Positions 1 through 11,689 of a DNA stretch of 64,000 nucleotides are shown here, one piece after another. The position numbers and the translations under genes are program-made. A model generated the notes under the pieces. That model ran no database searches. It was given only the letters and a program-made list of their open reading frames with translations, and had not been told where the DNA came from. The stretch's first letter is position 1. Each line of letters opens with the position of its first letter. This DNA comes from Odontesthes bonariensis (Eukaryota; Chordata; Actinopteri; Atheriniformes; Atherinopsidae). The stretch spans positions 16,266,436 through 16,330,435 of the forward strand of contig NC_134506.1 of assembly GCF_027942865.1 (NCBI RefSeq), in the 5' to 3' direction.

Positions 1-880
1 TGCAGTATTTTTGAGCATACGTGGTACATTTCTTTTACACAGCCAGCTTCAGTAATTTTGTTTACCTGCATGTCTCTGGGTCTTTTTCCCTCTTGGTTTT
101 CCTCCTCCCCCCTTTTTATTTCCAAACACTGCTTTGAACATAGCTGATATGTTTCTTCGCTTTACTTCCTATGGGAGAAAAGTCAAATACAGATTAAAGG
201 CACATTACTTCAGCCAGTATTGCCAACATTGTTAGCTCCTCATTAGCCAGAGGGTGTATTTTAAGACCATAATAATTGTCTAGTCTACAATAAAAGCTTA
301 TTTACACTAATTAGAGGTAGGTATAAAACAGAGATGTCAAACACAAATGATGTCATCCTAAAATGAGAGCTTACCTATTCTTAAGTCTTCTTTGATGCCT
401 GCATGTTTTCACATAAATCCAAAGGAAGCTGGGGGGGGACACCATTTAAGCTCGCGGAGTCCAATTAAAAAAGTGTGATGCACCCCTCACAAAATGATGA
501 AAGGAGGCGGGCGCGCGCGTCATGCCCATGCGTGTTTGTCTCGTGCTCCATATTTGACGCACTCTTACTGTTTTTTCGGTTTTTTTTGTCTTCTAGTACT
601 TTTATGTTTCAACTTAAGGATATGTTTTTTTAAATAATTATTGAAAGATTCAATATTCACTAGATCAGCATTTCACAACTACTTCGTACCTGTGCATCTA
701 TGTGAGCATATGATGGGGCACTGTATTGGAAAACCATTCGTGACGTTATTCCTCAAAGTTATTTGAACGCATACCTTTAAAAATAGGTTAAAAAAAAACC
801 CTCAAACCTCATAAATAATCGTGAGGAAACAATTTGAGATTAACACATTTATATGCTCATTTATGAGTAATCTACCGTGA
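1..880. other. intergenic, no gene seen
   Basis: AT-rich DNA with no convincing exon, RNA gene or recognisable repeat on either strand. A short GC alternation lies near 509-518. The stretch is upstream of the RNA gene that starts near 985. Confidence 0.5.
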
Positions 881-893
881 CCACCAGAGGGCG
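881..893 (+). promoter_or_regulatory. CTCF-like motif
   Basis: The sequence CCACCAGAGGGCG fits the vertebrate CTCF core consensus (CCASYAGRKGGCR). It lies about 75 bp upstream of the TATA box of the RNA gene, a common place for such a site. Binding is inferred from the motif only. Confidence 0.5.
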
Positions 894-957
894 ACAGTGT
901 GTATTACAATTTCCTATTTGTCCTCAAGGGGGCGAAGACGAGCCACAACCGGCAGCC

Positions 958-964
958 TATAAAG
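958..964 (+). promoter_or_regulatory. TATA box and 5'TOP-like start of the RNA gene
   Basis: TATAAAG at 958-964 is followed 27 bp later by the pyrimidine tract CCTCCCTTTC at 985-994. A C-start in a pyrimidine run is typical of 5'TOP genes, meaning ribosomal proteins, translation factors and snoRNA hosts. Position and spacing are seen; use as a promoter is inferred. Confidence 0.55.
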
Positions 965-984
965 TCTGTAAGCTGACGCTACAT

Positions 985-2960
985 CCTCCCTTTCAAACAA
1001 CATTCACACGGAGGAAGTGGAGGCATTGAAGAGTCTTCTCAAGATTATTATCCAGCTATTAACCGTCTTAGCGGTTCACTTGTATCACTCGCCATGGTGT
1101 CATGTAAGTATGTCGCTTAGCTCAGTAAGTTCAAAAGAAACAAAAATAACAGTCAACATCTGCTTAGCTTTAAACACATCAGCCAGCGAGCACGTGTACA
1201 TTAGCTAGCTTCGCTTTCATACGACCATTAGACGCATTGGCTGTGACTAATGGTAACAGTGAGCCAAAAGAGAAATTGCAGAAAAAGCAAAGTGATGCAT
1301 AATATTTCATATATGGACCTGTCAGGAAGGGGAACACAGTCCAACAAAGCCAAAAAAAAGTAGGCATAATTTTGGCGTGGCTGATTTTTGCTAGCTAGCT
1401 GATGTAATGGTAACTTGACTTAAAGACATTAGCTTCTTCATCTTGCTGACTCAGAATCTGTTAGTGTACTGACTTGAAACCGCCTTAACAGATCGGGATT
1501 TATGCTGTTCGCTGGCAGCTGTGTGACCTAATCCACATTAACCTTTTAAAATTATTTTCGAAATCGGCTTACAAATGATAAATAAGCGTGTTCTTTCTTA
1601 GTAAAACCATCAAATACACTAGTGGTGACTTATTAGTTACGCGTTTAAAATATATTAGTTAATCCACAGATTGTGTTAATGTACCTGATGGCACGTTGAC
1701 TTTAATAGTGTTTGACATACAACTATTCTTAATAGAATTATTTTTGTACAGCCCGTACAATTCTGTTGGAACTCCAGCTATAGCTATGGAAAACCAGGTT
1801 TATAAGCATGTTAACAGATCGAAAATGACTTTTTGCTTTGTATGAATAGTACTACAAGATCTTTATATTTTAATCTTTGTTTCTTCAGCTGATCTGCTAT
1901 TTAGTGGCCACCAGTATGGATCAGCTGGAGGTTGATGGCCGCCTTGACCCGATGATGATGCTGTGACAGTTTTGCAGCATAGCAAACAAAGTCTGAGCCA
2001 TCTTGAAAGAAAGGAAAAAAGTACAGCTGCAAAGATGTAAGTGTAGAAATGAGCTCATATCTGTTTCTGCTGACCTTGGTCTGTTCACAAGCTGCATCTT
2101 TGACAGCCTGGGCTCTCTGTTGTGAGATGTCCTGGGTTTTAATTTTACAGATGCAATATTAAATGTCCCTGCGCTTTCTGCCCGCCTCTTTTCCCATGGC
2201 GTCACGGATTGAATATGGGAGGACAATTCCAAAATATGTTTGTAAATACGAAAGCCTGTACTTGTGCATACCTATTGAGAGCTTAAATGGATTGCTTTTT
2301 TTTTTTCTCCTCCATTTTCCAGTCTTGAAGTGTTACTCTTGGCCATGTTGGCTAACGGGATCTTCCAGTAGCTGTGACGCACTGTTGAGGAGTAATGGTT
2401 ACAGCTGATGGGTGCAGGTGAGATCTGGCATTCTGGTTTTTAGATATGAAAGACTTTGAATTGCATCCACTGATAGACCTGAAGCAGACTTCATTGGCTT
2501 CCGGGTTTGCACAGAGATGCTAAACTGAGCTTTCCTCACGCTTCCTGACTGCTACTTTATTTTTCTAGCAGCACAGATTGGATTGAGGAATACATTAAGG
2601 AAATTTCAAGAATCACTTTATGGGGTTTTATCGGACTTAAGTCCATTCTAAAACGTGTATTTTTAACAGATTCAAAAGTTAATTTTAAAGTACATGTAAA
2701 CGTCTTGTCATTGCTGTCTGGACGTGTCACCGAGAGGTGGATTAAGAGTTAGTTATTGTAGGATGAGTTGCATTTTGGTGGTGTGCTACAACTCTTTAAA
2801 TGTCTGATTCTCTTGCAGATAAGGACCGAGTTCTCCCTGGACGAGCATCAAGTGGAGCTTGGATCGGTGGAAAGAATTTTGATTTAGTTTGTCAAATCAA
2901 AATTCCACAAGTGTTTCGTCATGAATACCTGCAACGTGAAATAAAATATTCAGATCTGTA
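985..2960 (+). ncRNA. Spliced 5'TOP-type RNA gene, probable snoRNA host
   Basis: Proposed exons are 985-1103, 1889-2036, 2151-2241, 2323-2417 and 2819-about 2960. Intron 1 has donor GTAAGTATG and acceptor TTTCTTCAG. Intron 2 has GTAAGTG and TTTTACAG. Intron 4 has GTGAGAT and TCTTGCAG. The donor of exon 3 (GTAAATA) is weaker. AATAAA at 2940-2945 closes the last exon. No joined frame is long: the well-placed ATG at 1094 (context GCCATGG) gives only 18 codons across the first junction before a stop. The last intron holds an H/ACA snoRNA candidate. Gene style and position, tail-to-tail with gtf2f2, recall TPT1, which in human is a TOP gene and the host of SNORA31, but no TPT1 protein exons are visible. 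A snoRNA host is the best reading. An unrecognised short-peptide gene is the alternative. Exon ends are predicted, not proven. Confidence 0.5.
2460..2597 (+). ncRNA. H/ACA box snoRNA candidate (possibly SNORA31-like)
   Basis: Two hairpins with internal pockets can be drawn. Hairpin 1 has an outer stem of GCATC (2463-2467) with GATGC (2516-2520) and an inner stem of GAAGC (2481-2485) with GCTTC (2497-2501). Hairpin 2 has an outer stem of TTCCTCA (2532-2538) with TGAGGAA (2584-2590) and an inner stem of CTGCTA (2549-2554) with TAGCAG (2566-2571). ACA follows at 2592-2594, one base after the stem, giving a normal length of about 135 nt. The hinge at 2521-2531 has only a degenerate H box (AAACTGA rather than ANANNA), which is the weak point. 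It lies in the last intron of a TOP-type gene. Synteny suggests SNORA31, but I could not compare sequences. Confidence 0.55.
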
Positions 2961-4284
2961 AGCGTCTTTGAACTTAAGCTTGAACTCATTATGCAATGTT
3001 GAACCTAATAACTGCTGCTCGGTAAAGTGAATGATAACTAGGAACATTTCTTATACGATGTCCCACGTAGTCTAATGAGAAAGATGTCTAAAAGAAGCAG
3101 AAATTGCAACTGATGCCACGATTTAATAAGTGAGGCGTGTAAGGTAACTGGAAGTATGAACAGAACATTCAGGAAGTTGCTTACAGTGGGATCCTAAAGT
3201 AGGTTTGCAGTGCAATGAGGCCACATCACAAATGATAGTTTTAGACTAGATTGTTCAAATGGTTCTCTGAGGGGGTAACACAGTTTTTAAAGCACTTTTT
3301 TCTGGTTGGATTTGCATCATGCATGAAAGCCTAAGTGATGCAACTGCCAGATGGCAGTTGGTTGAGGAATCAGTTGTAATTTCAGCCATATGGTGGTTCA
3401 ACAACCCCCTAGCCTATTTTTTTTTATTAAAGCTTACATTTAAAATGGTTTATATAGATGTAGGTATATTTTATGTCAAGAGACTTCTGCTGCTTCATTT
3501 GTGTTGAGTGACTGGACATGAACATTAACGGTTCCCCTCGTGTCTGACGTAGGATTACAAAAACGGACCCAACAAATGGAAACCGATGAACTATAATTGC
3601 CTTCAGTTCCTGCCATGTGAACACAAAATGGGGGAGTATTTGTGATTGCACAATTGTTTTTGGCAGCCCAAATGTGACCAACACCTCAAGAATGGGTCAA
3701 GCTTCAGCATTTAGACATTTACAGTGAGGGGATCTCAGTTTGTATGGTGTAAGCCTGCTTACACTTCAGTTCAATTCAAATTGGGTTGGAGCAAACTACT
3801 TTTCATTAATGAAACATCTCCATCCATGATGTGAATGGTGTTTTCTTGGGTGAAGAAGACCCCCCACCCCCAAATCTGTGTGAGTGAAGGGTCTGAGAAT
3901 GATTTTCTGAACCGAATGAACACTGAGAAACTGAGCTGAACAGCATTTTCCAACACGCATCACGAAAAATCTGAGGGAAAACCTAACCAAAGAATGCGTG
4001 ATCCCTAAAGGGAATGACGCAGCTTTCTTCTGTAAAACGGGGGCCGATCGGTACCAAGGTGCACCGATTCTGCTCTGCTGAATTAAGAGTAGCTCTTAAC
4101 CCTCTTTGCAGCTTATCTGTACATCAGTTTACAAGTTAAAAAAAATAAAAAATGAAGCAGCTCAAACTGAAATAAAACCAGGTGAGCAATGGGGCCTTTT
4201 TACACCGGCTCTGCTGACACTACTGTGGAGGTATGATGTGTACAAAATAAAAATACAAAGAACAAAAAAAACACTAAAACAACT
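2961..4284. other. intergenic between the RNA gene and gtf2f2 3' end
   Basis: No gene recognised. The short frames here lack splice context or protein similarity. The two flanking genes converge on this stretch. Confidence 0.45.
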
Positions 4285-4290
4285 TTTATT
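4285..4290 (-). promoter_or_regulatory. poly(A) signal of gtf2f2
   Basis: TTTATT on the plus strand reads AATAAA on the minus strand, about 340 bp after the gtf2f2 stop codon. It is a fitting position for the 3' end of the message. Confidence 0.5.
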
Positions 4291-4626
4291 ACGCAAGTCA
4301 ATTCTATGTAAAACAGTCTAAAATTACACTGGAAAGAGGCTGACCCATTGAAGGCTGATGTCTAAATGGATTATTGCAAACGACAGAAGTGTAAAAAAAA
4401 AAAAAAATACAGGTCTCTCTGTCAATAAAAAGTTGACCATGTTACTCATGGTGCAGAAAATTGTTCGGTTGCATTTCAACTAGAAAACCATTGTCACATC
4501 CAGTCCTCTACACATGGAAACCCCTCGCTGCTTCATCATCTTGAAACCTGATGGAAGGGAATCAGGAGAGAACCCGGGCCTGATGAGCGAGGGCCCGTAT
4601 CAATGAAAACAAGGAGCCCATTGTGA

Positions 4627-7600
4627 CTATTCATCAGTCTTTTCCTCGGCTTGGTAGTGTCTGTACTCTGGTTTGAGCTCCCAGGTGTTCTTGTGCGTTC
4701 CCTTCACATTGTAGATGCCGATATCACGCAATATTTCCTTCAAGTAAATCTGAGAGAGGAAAAAAAAAGACTAAATATAAGGGGAAAAAACTAACACTCT
4801 TGGCCTGTGAGAATTAAAATCATAATTGTAAGTATCATTAATCGTCAAAAGTTCTCAAATAGGCAGCAGTAGAATTAAGGAACTAAAATAATTGTGTGAA
4901 CCCAAGTAACCCACATTTAAATGACTATGTAACAAGCAGGGCTCTGCCCCATAACAAATGTATAATTCATCCCCATGAATGCGTTTTTTTCTGGGCCAAA
5001 ATCATCTGGCATGAGCAGCATTATAACAAAGGCCCTCCTGCTGCTCTCTGGTCTTACCACGGGCTGTTTGGTGATGTCCACCAGGTCTTTGATGTTGTAG
5101 TACTGGTGCTTCTCAAAAGCAGAAAACAACATGTCCAGCACCTGCTGCTTGGTAGCTCTTGCTCTTTTGCCCTCCTCCTTCTTTTTCCGCTCGTACTCGC
5201 GCTGCAGCAAAGAGTAAACGGACGGAGCACAGTTATCACACATTAATCTGCAGCTTGCACATTAGTTGCCAAGCAGCTTCGGCTGCCATCTCTTATTACA
5301 ACTCACATTCAAACGTCACTAATCATTTTCTTAAGAATGCAAAAGTCTCGGTTAGCTTTACTTTTTCTTGTATAATTTGTAGCATGTAGGTACAAAAATG
5401 TACAAATCCCAGAGGCTTGAGAATGTTTCGCTAAATGCATCATTTATGTGCCTGAATAACACAAAACATGTACAGTCCTCTGTAGGACTTCTTACATTGT
5501 AATCGTGGTTGGCCACAGGTTTGTAATTGCTGGTGACAGGTTTCGACAACTGCTGCGACAGCCTGACTGGCTTGGAAGACTCTTCGATCTGTAATCTGTT
5601 CAACAGAGGATCACTTTACCAGCCACACGATGTCATCACACGGAAACATTAAAGGGACACTCAGCACAAAGACGCAGTGTATGAAAATTCAGCCATGTTG
5701 CCCACACAATCTATATTCATGTATGCAACTCGGTTCTTAACTTTATTAAATTGATCTAAATAATACTCACCTTTTCAGTTTCATGTAACTTTCACTAACA
5801 GCAGGTCTGCACTCTGCTCTCTGCACTACCATGCCCTCCAAGGCTATTTTATCTGGGAGAAAAGCAGAGTTCATTAAAGCTTGGATTAAAAAAAAACCTG
5901 AAAATAATCTGTGGATTGTGATGCATGTTCAACTCAGGGAGGAGGGATAAAAACAACGCTGTAAATGCAGTTGTATAAAGTGTCGAGAAAGGACTAAACT
6001 AAGCTTCCAACTTGATCACAGTAACATGTAAAAAAATGTCCTCGATTCATTTACAACCATTTTTTTTTTTTTTTTTTTTCCAAATCATGATTTCTTAATT
6101 TTCCAACTGTTACAATACAATAAAAACATTACCTGGCTGCTGGCTCAGACTGAAGGTCACGCCTTAAATGGTCGTTTTACTGGAAGTTATTCACGCGGGT
6201 CATCTGCACCGTGGCAGACTAATTCAGTCTATTCCCTTTGCTCTGGCTCTGTTTTCAAGCACAGCAATATTCTGACCGCTGACCTTATTCTAAATAAGAA
6301 AAGATTTTGGTGTTTACTTGAGTTTAAAATCGAATTCCCATTTACATCCCCTATGCCGACGCAATATTTCTTTATTATCCAAATTCCAGAAAACTTCTTG
6401 CTTTTCTAGGATTTTGTCCTTCACTCCAAAAGTGTCCCCCACCGGTAGCTGGAGGAGACCAGAGCATGTGCCGTAAAGTAGCCGTGTGTGCCACAAAAAG
6501 CAGTGAAAACTCCAGTATGAAATCATAGTGCGGTTGCGGTGTATAAATATCCACATAATGCAACTAAAGCCGGGTTACGGTAATCACAACATGGCAGAGT
6601 CTCGTTCACAGTAACTTAGTTAGGCTGATATTGCTGTGCGTGTAAACTGGTGAAAAAATAAATACTACATTACTTCGTAAACAATTTCACCTTAAACTTC
6701 ACAGCTTCTACAATTTTTCTACTCTCCCTCTTTGGGTCACGGTGTATTTGACACCATCCTGCTTCGCCTACTCTGACTGTTGGCCATGATGGCTAAGAAC
6801 CGGATGGCTCCACGAAAAATATCAAACACAGCAGCTCGAACAATCTAAACACCCGAGAGAAAAAGTACAAAAAGTTCATTAAAAGGTCACAGGTCAGAAG
6901 ACTTACATGGCTGCCAGCTGTAAGGACTGGGTAGATATAAACCAACATTTAGAAAGAGGCAAACATCAAGTGCCTTTGTCACAAATTCAACAACTGGCCC
7001 GACTTCCCAACCACCACCGAGAGCAGACAACTTGAAACCAAAGTCGCCACATGGACTAAACTCTGAGCAACAGTCTAACAGTGTGCAGAAGTTCTGCACA
7101 AAGAGCACAACAAAGAAGATAAAATCTGTTGTTACGTGTGAAAAAAACATCTAGTCCCGTCACCAACATGCTCACCTCCCTAAGGTCTACCTACGGCTCA
7201 TTATTATGATACCACAAATGCCATTTGTTGAGAAGAATGAGACACTCAGTCCAGTGAAGCAGTTTTGTCACTTTGTGGCAAAATGGAGGACTCACCTGGA
7301 CCTGCCCCCGCCCCTGAACCTGAGCTGCTGCCATCAGATCTTTCTTCTGACTGGCCTACAGGAAGGGAGGGAGGGATGGTAAACATGAAATAACAGGGGA
7401 TGGAAGACGGGGATGGAAGGAGGGGAGTCGAGCAGCAACATCAACACCCAGGTTTTAGTTAGTCCGACACAAAAACGTTAAATCACACAGCTTCTCGACA
7501 TGATCTCTGTCAATCAAACACACGGGCATAAGAGCAAAGCAAGCAAGACTTTGTGACGAGCGAGCACAGACACCGTGTCCCACCACTGATGCGCATCCAA

Positions 7601-7836
7601 GACAAGGCTGCACGAATGCTTGTTTTTACAGGCTCAAAAGAAAAAAGAAACAAAAAAAACCTTGATATGGTTCTAGTCCTTTCTGGAAATCAACTGAATT
7701 TTATATGTTGTGATGCTCATTTTATCAGCTGCCTTTCCGATAAGCCTCGGCTGAAAAATAAACATCATATTATGCTTAGCAATATTTCTATGGTTAAAAA
7801 CAGTGTCTGTGTACCGTTTCAGCCCTCAAACACACT

Positions 7837-7898
<62 letters not shown>

Positions 7899-10800
7899 TA
7901 TACATACAAGGGTCTCTCTAAATAAACACTGCAGCACAAGACCACCAGCACTCAAAGCAAAACAAAAAACATGACCTCATAATATTCAGAGGGCAGACAA
8001 GGCTGGTGAAATCCAAACTTAACCAAAGAAGCCCATGCAGAAATTAAATCAACTCCACACTCAGCAATGATTTGTGTTGTGCTACATTGTTCCCAAATGG
8101 TACGGTGTGACTGATCGCACAATCAATCAACTGTGGTGATTGGCATGAGACTGAAAAGGTCAACCCACAACAAATGACTGACAAATGCTCAAACAGTACA
8201 GCTGCAATTCCCATATGCAGAGACAGAGTAATCAGACTGGATTAGGACAATGATTTGACTGGTTTCCATTGTACAGTACGTTGCTTGTATGTACAGTGTT
8301 AAGACAACTTCACACCCAAGAAAAAGTCTCACAACAAGCGACGAGAGACGAGCAAGACAGGCAGGAAAAGACTGTGCATGAAGACAGCAAGCTGTACGAG
8401 TAGCAGAATGGACGCGTCCACCAACTCATCACACAGAACTTACCTCTGGACTCTAGTAAAAGCAAATATTTCACATGACAGAAAAAGTGCTCTGCGGACT
8501 CTAACAGGCGCCTCATGTTGTCAGGAACTCACCAGATGAGCTCTCTGTGAAGACCGCCAACATCTGACCTCCCACTGACTGCATGGTGAACGGATGGTCA
8601 CGAGGTGCTGACACCGTCTTATCTTCTATGCCTTCAATCACAGTCAGCTCTTCATTCAAAGTAAAAGACACCTGCAGACAGCACAGAGAGGCACATGTTC
8701 TCCTTTCAGGGCCACCGTCAATCACACCGTCATTATTCGGACTCTCATATCAGTGTACAACGTAGAGAACACATTTTGGACAGTTGTGTTAATTCTATGC
8801 ACAGAAGTTGTCACCTAACATAAATGAATTCAAATGAGCTTTTTTATATGGAAAAACACTCATTTTATGACCATTTTTCTGAGCTGGTTTGGATGTCGCT
8901 GGAATAAGATCAGTGGCTAATTCTGGCACTTCCCATCTGTTAGGATGCATAAACAAGCCCATGGGAAAATTGATGGGACAGACTGATAAAACGGGTGAGC
9001 TGAGAGCCCCGACGAGCACACTGGGAATGTAGCATTAGTTGTTTACCGAGACGCAGCTGCAGGAACGTATTCTGGACAGTAACGGTAAAGGACAGATTGC
9101 AGGGCTCGTTAACAACACAAAGAGTAATCCCCCTGACATGCCACTGAGCAGGAGCGACTCTGCACCCCGGATGGAATCTATTGGCTGCGAGTTTGTGTCC
9201 ACGTTATTTGCCGAGAGTTCAAACCATGTCACTTGCTGATGCCGTGTGTGACATCATCAGCTACGCTGTTGCTGAGTTACAAAGAACCCAAGCGGTTAGT
9301 GGCAATATCCGATTATTTAAACCACATATCTCTCTCTGCAACACTTCAACTGTCCAAAAGTTTGTCAACGTATATTTGTTTATATCTATTTTCATTTCAT
9401 TTTGTCATCTGTCCACAACAATAATTCATTCTGCAGTAATATATTTCCCCTTCAGGGATTAATTAAAGGTGGGGTATGAGATCTTGGAAAAACGGTTCCT
9501 GCAAGCTATATTTTTGAAAATACACAACCTTGCCTCTCCCTTCACCCCACCCCTCGAAACCACACCTTCAAAACACATGAACGAATCAAGAGTCTGTGAA
9601 CGCGCGGGGGGGGGGGACAATTGATTGGCATGTCAGAATCCAATAGAAGTAACTCTCATCATTACTTCTATTGGTCAGACATTTCCTCTTGCTACACCCT
9701 CTACAATGGACTAAAATATAAAAAAAAAAAATTCCAAACATTCTATTTTAGTGGGTGCAATGGGGTCATGAGGAGGTTTTCGGACAATATGATAAAAAAA
9801 ATGCTCCAGAAAACATCTCATAGCCCACCTTTAAGTATTAATGAACTGAACTGAACTGAACTGCGTGTGGCACATTTATTTGAGTATCAGCGGGCTTCCT
9901 TTGAGCATCACTCACCTCTGCTTTTCCTTGGTTTCCTTTCCTTTAAAACAAAAGCAAGAAGCAAAATATCACTCCAATGACTGGCAAGAAAAACTGTTCA
10001 TTTAAAACTATTTATTTGCGGTGGTACATTGACAAAACACACCCGTCCTTCCCTACTAGTTTCAACAACTGTACAGCAGTGCAAAAATGAAAGACTATCA
10101 TAATATCTACATTTTCCTATCTATAACATTGGAAAAAAAGTGGAACCTCACATTTCATGCAAGTATCTCCTTTCCAGTCTGTCACACTCTTCAAAGACAT
10201 TATGGTTACCTTGCAGGATATTTGTGACAGCGAACAGCAGTAATAGTTGCATAACACCCTGATATTTTCTGACATCGTAACTGTACAACGAACATCTCTG
10301 ATAGCTGCGAGCTGCAACCCCACATGATGTATACTGACCTACATCGCCTGATATAAACGCTAACATACAAGAGTTAAACCTAAGCTCCTTCTGTGCGGCC
10401 CCAGCTTAAACTCAGAAGACAGGTTTCTGACACATTTTATGGACGCTCATTTATTTCACATACTTGCAGATTCTGAGTTTCCCGACTTCTCCTCTGCCTG
10501 TCGCCTTTGCCCATTGTTGAGAGAGGTATTTTGGCACCTGCAAAAAAGAAGCATGTCGGTATTTTATGAAAGATTATTTATCTTTAAACAAAGGTCCCTG
10601 CGGTATCAACAAAAAGTGGTAACTATTCCATTTCATATTAATGAAAATTGGATGCCGTTGGGATACTTTCTCATCCAGTGACTGTAAGGACGCACTGCCT
10701 GTTTTTGGAGCCACAGATGTATTACTACTGCATCAAATCCACACCGCAGTTTGGATCTAAATGCCTACATTTGTGACCCCTTCAATTTTTATACTATATA

Positions 10801-11355
10801 TTAAACAGTAGTAACAAAATTTGAATGCCATGAAAACAGAAGCGTTAACGTGTTGGTCAAAGTATCCAGCTTTGGCAGTTTATTTGACACTATTCCAATC
10901 AGGAGGTTCTCATAATATTAGTGACAAAAATACAGAAATACATTTCGAGAGCTCAACAGACCCACCAAACACAGATACAGCAGTCAGCGACCCTATTGAA
11001 CTCCATAAATCCTTCAAGTTTGGCTGTTTTTTTTGTTGTTTTTTTTACCAACGTTAGAAGAGCTCTCAACTCAGTTGGCTTATTGGGATTTTTTTAGATG
11101 GGTACTTTCAACTTATTTGACCTATTTAGGCAACAGTTGGTGGTCTTAGCTGACGTTAGCTATACCGCACTGTTTCATGCGGCAGTCGTATAAATGCTAA
11201 GCTATGTTACAGTTAGCCTCGGTGTGTTTACATGAATAACTGAGCCTAAATCACACTTATCAACATGATTTAAGATGGTATACACGCACCTTAACAAGCC
11301 ACACTCCAGTGTTCTGCTTGGCACCAGTTAAGTCTACCTCTCCTTTTTCCGACAT
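4627..11355 (-). CDS. gtf2f2: General transcription factor IIF subunit 2 (RAP30)
   Basis: Beta subunit of TFIIF, which delivers RNA polymerase II to the promoter and helps it start and elongate in the nucleus. Coding exons in transcript order are 11290-11355, 10464-10537, 9916-9940, 8533-8671, (optional 7296-7355), 5771-5852, 5496-5595, 5058-5201 and 4627-4749. Phases join cleanly to 250 residues without the optional exon; human RAP30 has 249. The start reads MSEKGEVDLTGAKQNTG. The middle holds SVGGQMLAVFTESSS and KLKRLQIEESSKPVRL. The winged-helix DNA-binding C-terminus holds VLDMLFSAFEKHQYYN and KNTWELKPEYRHYQ. The 25-nt exon 3 has the least certain edges: it gives two residues more than human and a Cys (RICKKG) where human has Ala. 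Introns carry a CA repeat and a TTAA MITE. The downstream minus-strand neighbour gpalpp1 is also linked to GTF2F2 in human. Confidence 0.95.
7296..7355 (-). other. gtf2f2: 60-nt cassette-like exon of gtf2f2
   Basis: Exactly 60 nt lie between a strong acceptor (pyrimidine tract then CTGTAG) and a strong donor (CAG, then GTGAGTCC). Both edges have phase 1, as does the junction between the exons before (ending 8533) and after (starting 5852). Including it therefore adds 20 residues without shifting frame: an acidic and Ser/Gly-rich run with the core RSDGSSSGSGAGAG. It would sit between ESSS and DKIALEG, at the edge of the dimerisation domain. Human RAP30 as I know it has no residues there. This is either an alternative exon or a chance exon-like sequence. 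Confidence 0.6.
7839..7894. repeat. (CA)n microsatellite
   Basis: An uninterrupted CA dinucleotide run of about 28 units lies in a gtf2f2 intron. It is likely length-variable between individuals. Confidence 0.95.
9467..9830. mobile_element. TTAA-flanked MITE, copy 1
   Basis: A 364-bp element lies between TTAA at 9463-9466 and TTAA at 9831-9834. Its ends are inverted: AGGTGGGGTATGAGAT and, at the other end, ATCTCATAGCCCACCT. It has no ORF of its own. TTAA target duplication suggests mobilisation by a piggyBac- or Kolobok-type transposase. It lies in a gtf2f2 intron and is closely related to the copy at 54027-54563. Confidence 0.75.
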
Positions 11356-11689
11356 GTTTTAAAATGATGCTAATTTATCGATTCACCCGCCATACGGGAG
11401 CGTAGGAGAAATATGCAAGTACGGCACCTCATATGGTCCACACCAATGTTGACGTCCTTCTTCTTCTTTTGTTTTTAATGGCAGCTGGCATTCTTGTAGT
11501 TGCATTTGCCGCCATCTACTGGACTCTACCTCTTACTCTAAGCCTAAACCAGTCTTAACCAGGTACCTCATTATGACCCTCCTCTCTTCCCTAGCCTTCC
11601 CATGTTCTACCAAGTTCCTTAAGCTCCCCCCTCCCTTACCTATTCCTTCCCTCAACCCTCTCCTCTCCCTCTTATACATAGGACGTTCT

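Noticed and set aside
1921-2036. C/D box snoRNA suggested by ATGATGA near 1951 and CTGA near 1993
   Set aside because: The flanks do not form a terminal stem and the sequence falls inside a predicted exon.
7553-7921. 122-codon plus-strand frame
   Set aside because: Its second half is only the CA repeat (Thr-His run) and the rest is gtf2f2 intron without splice support.
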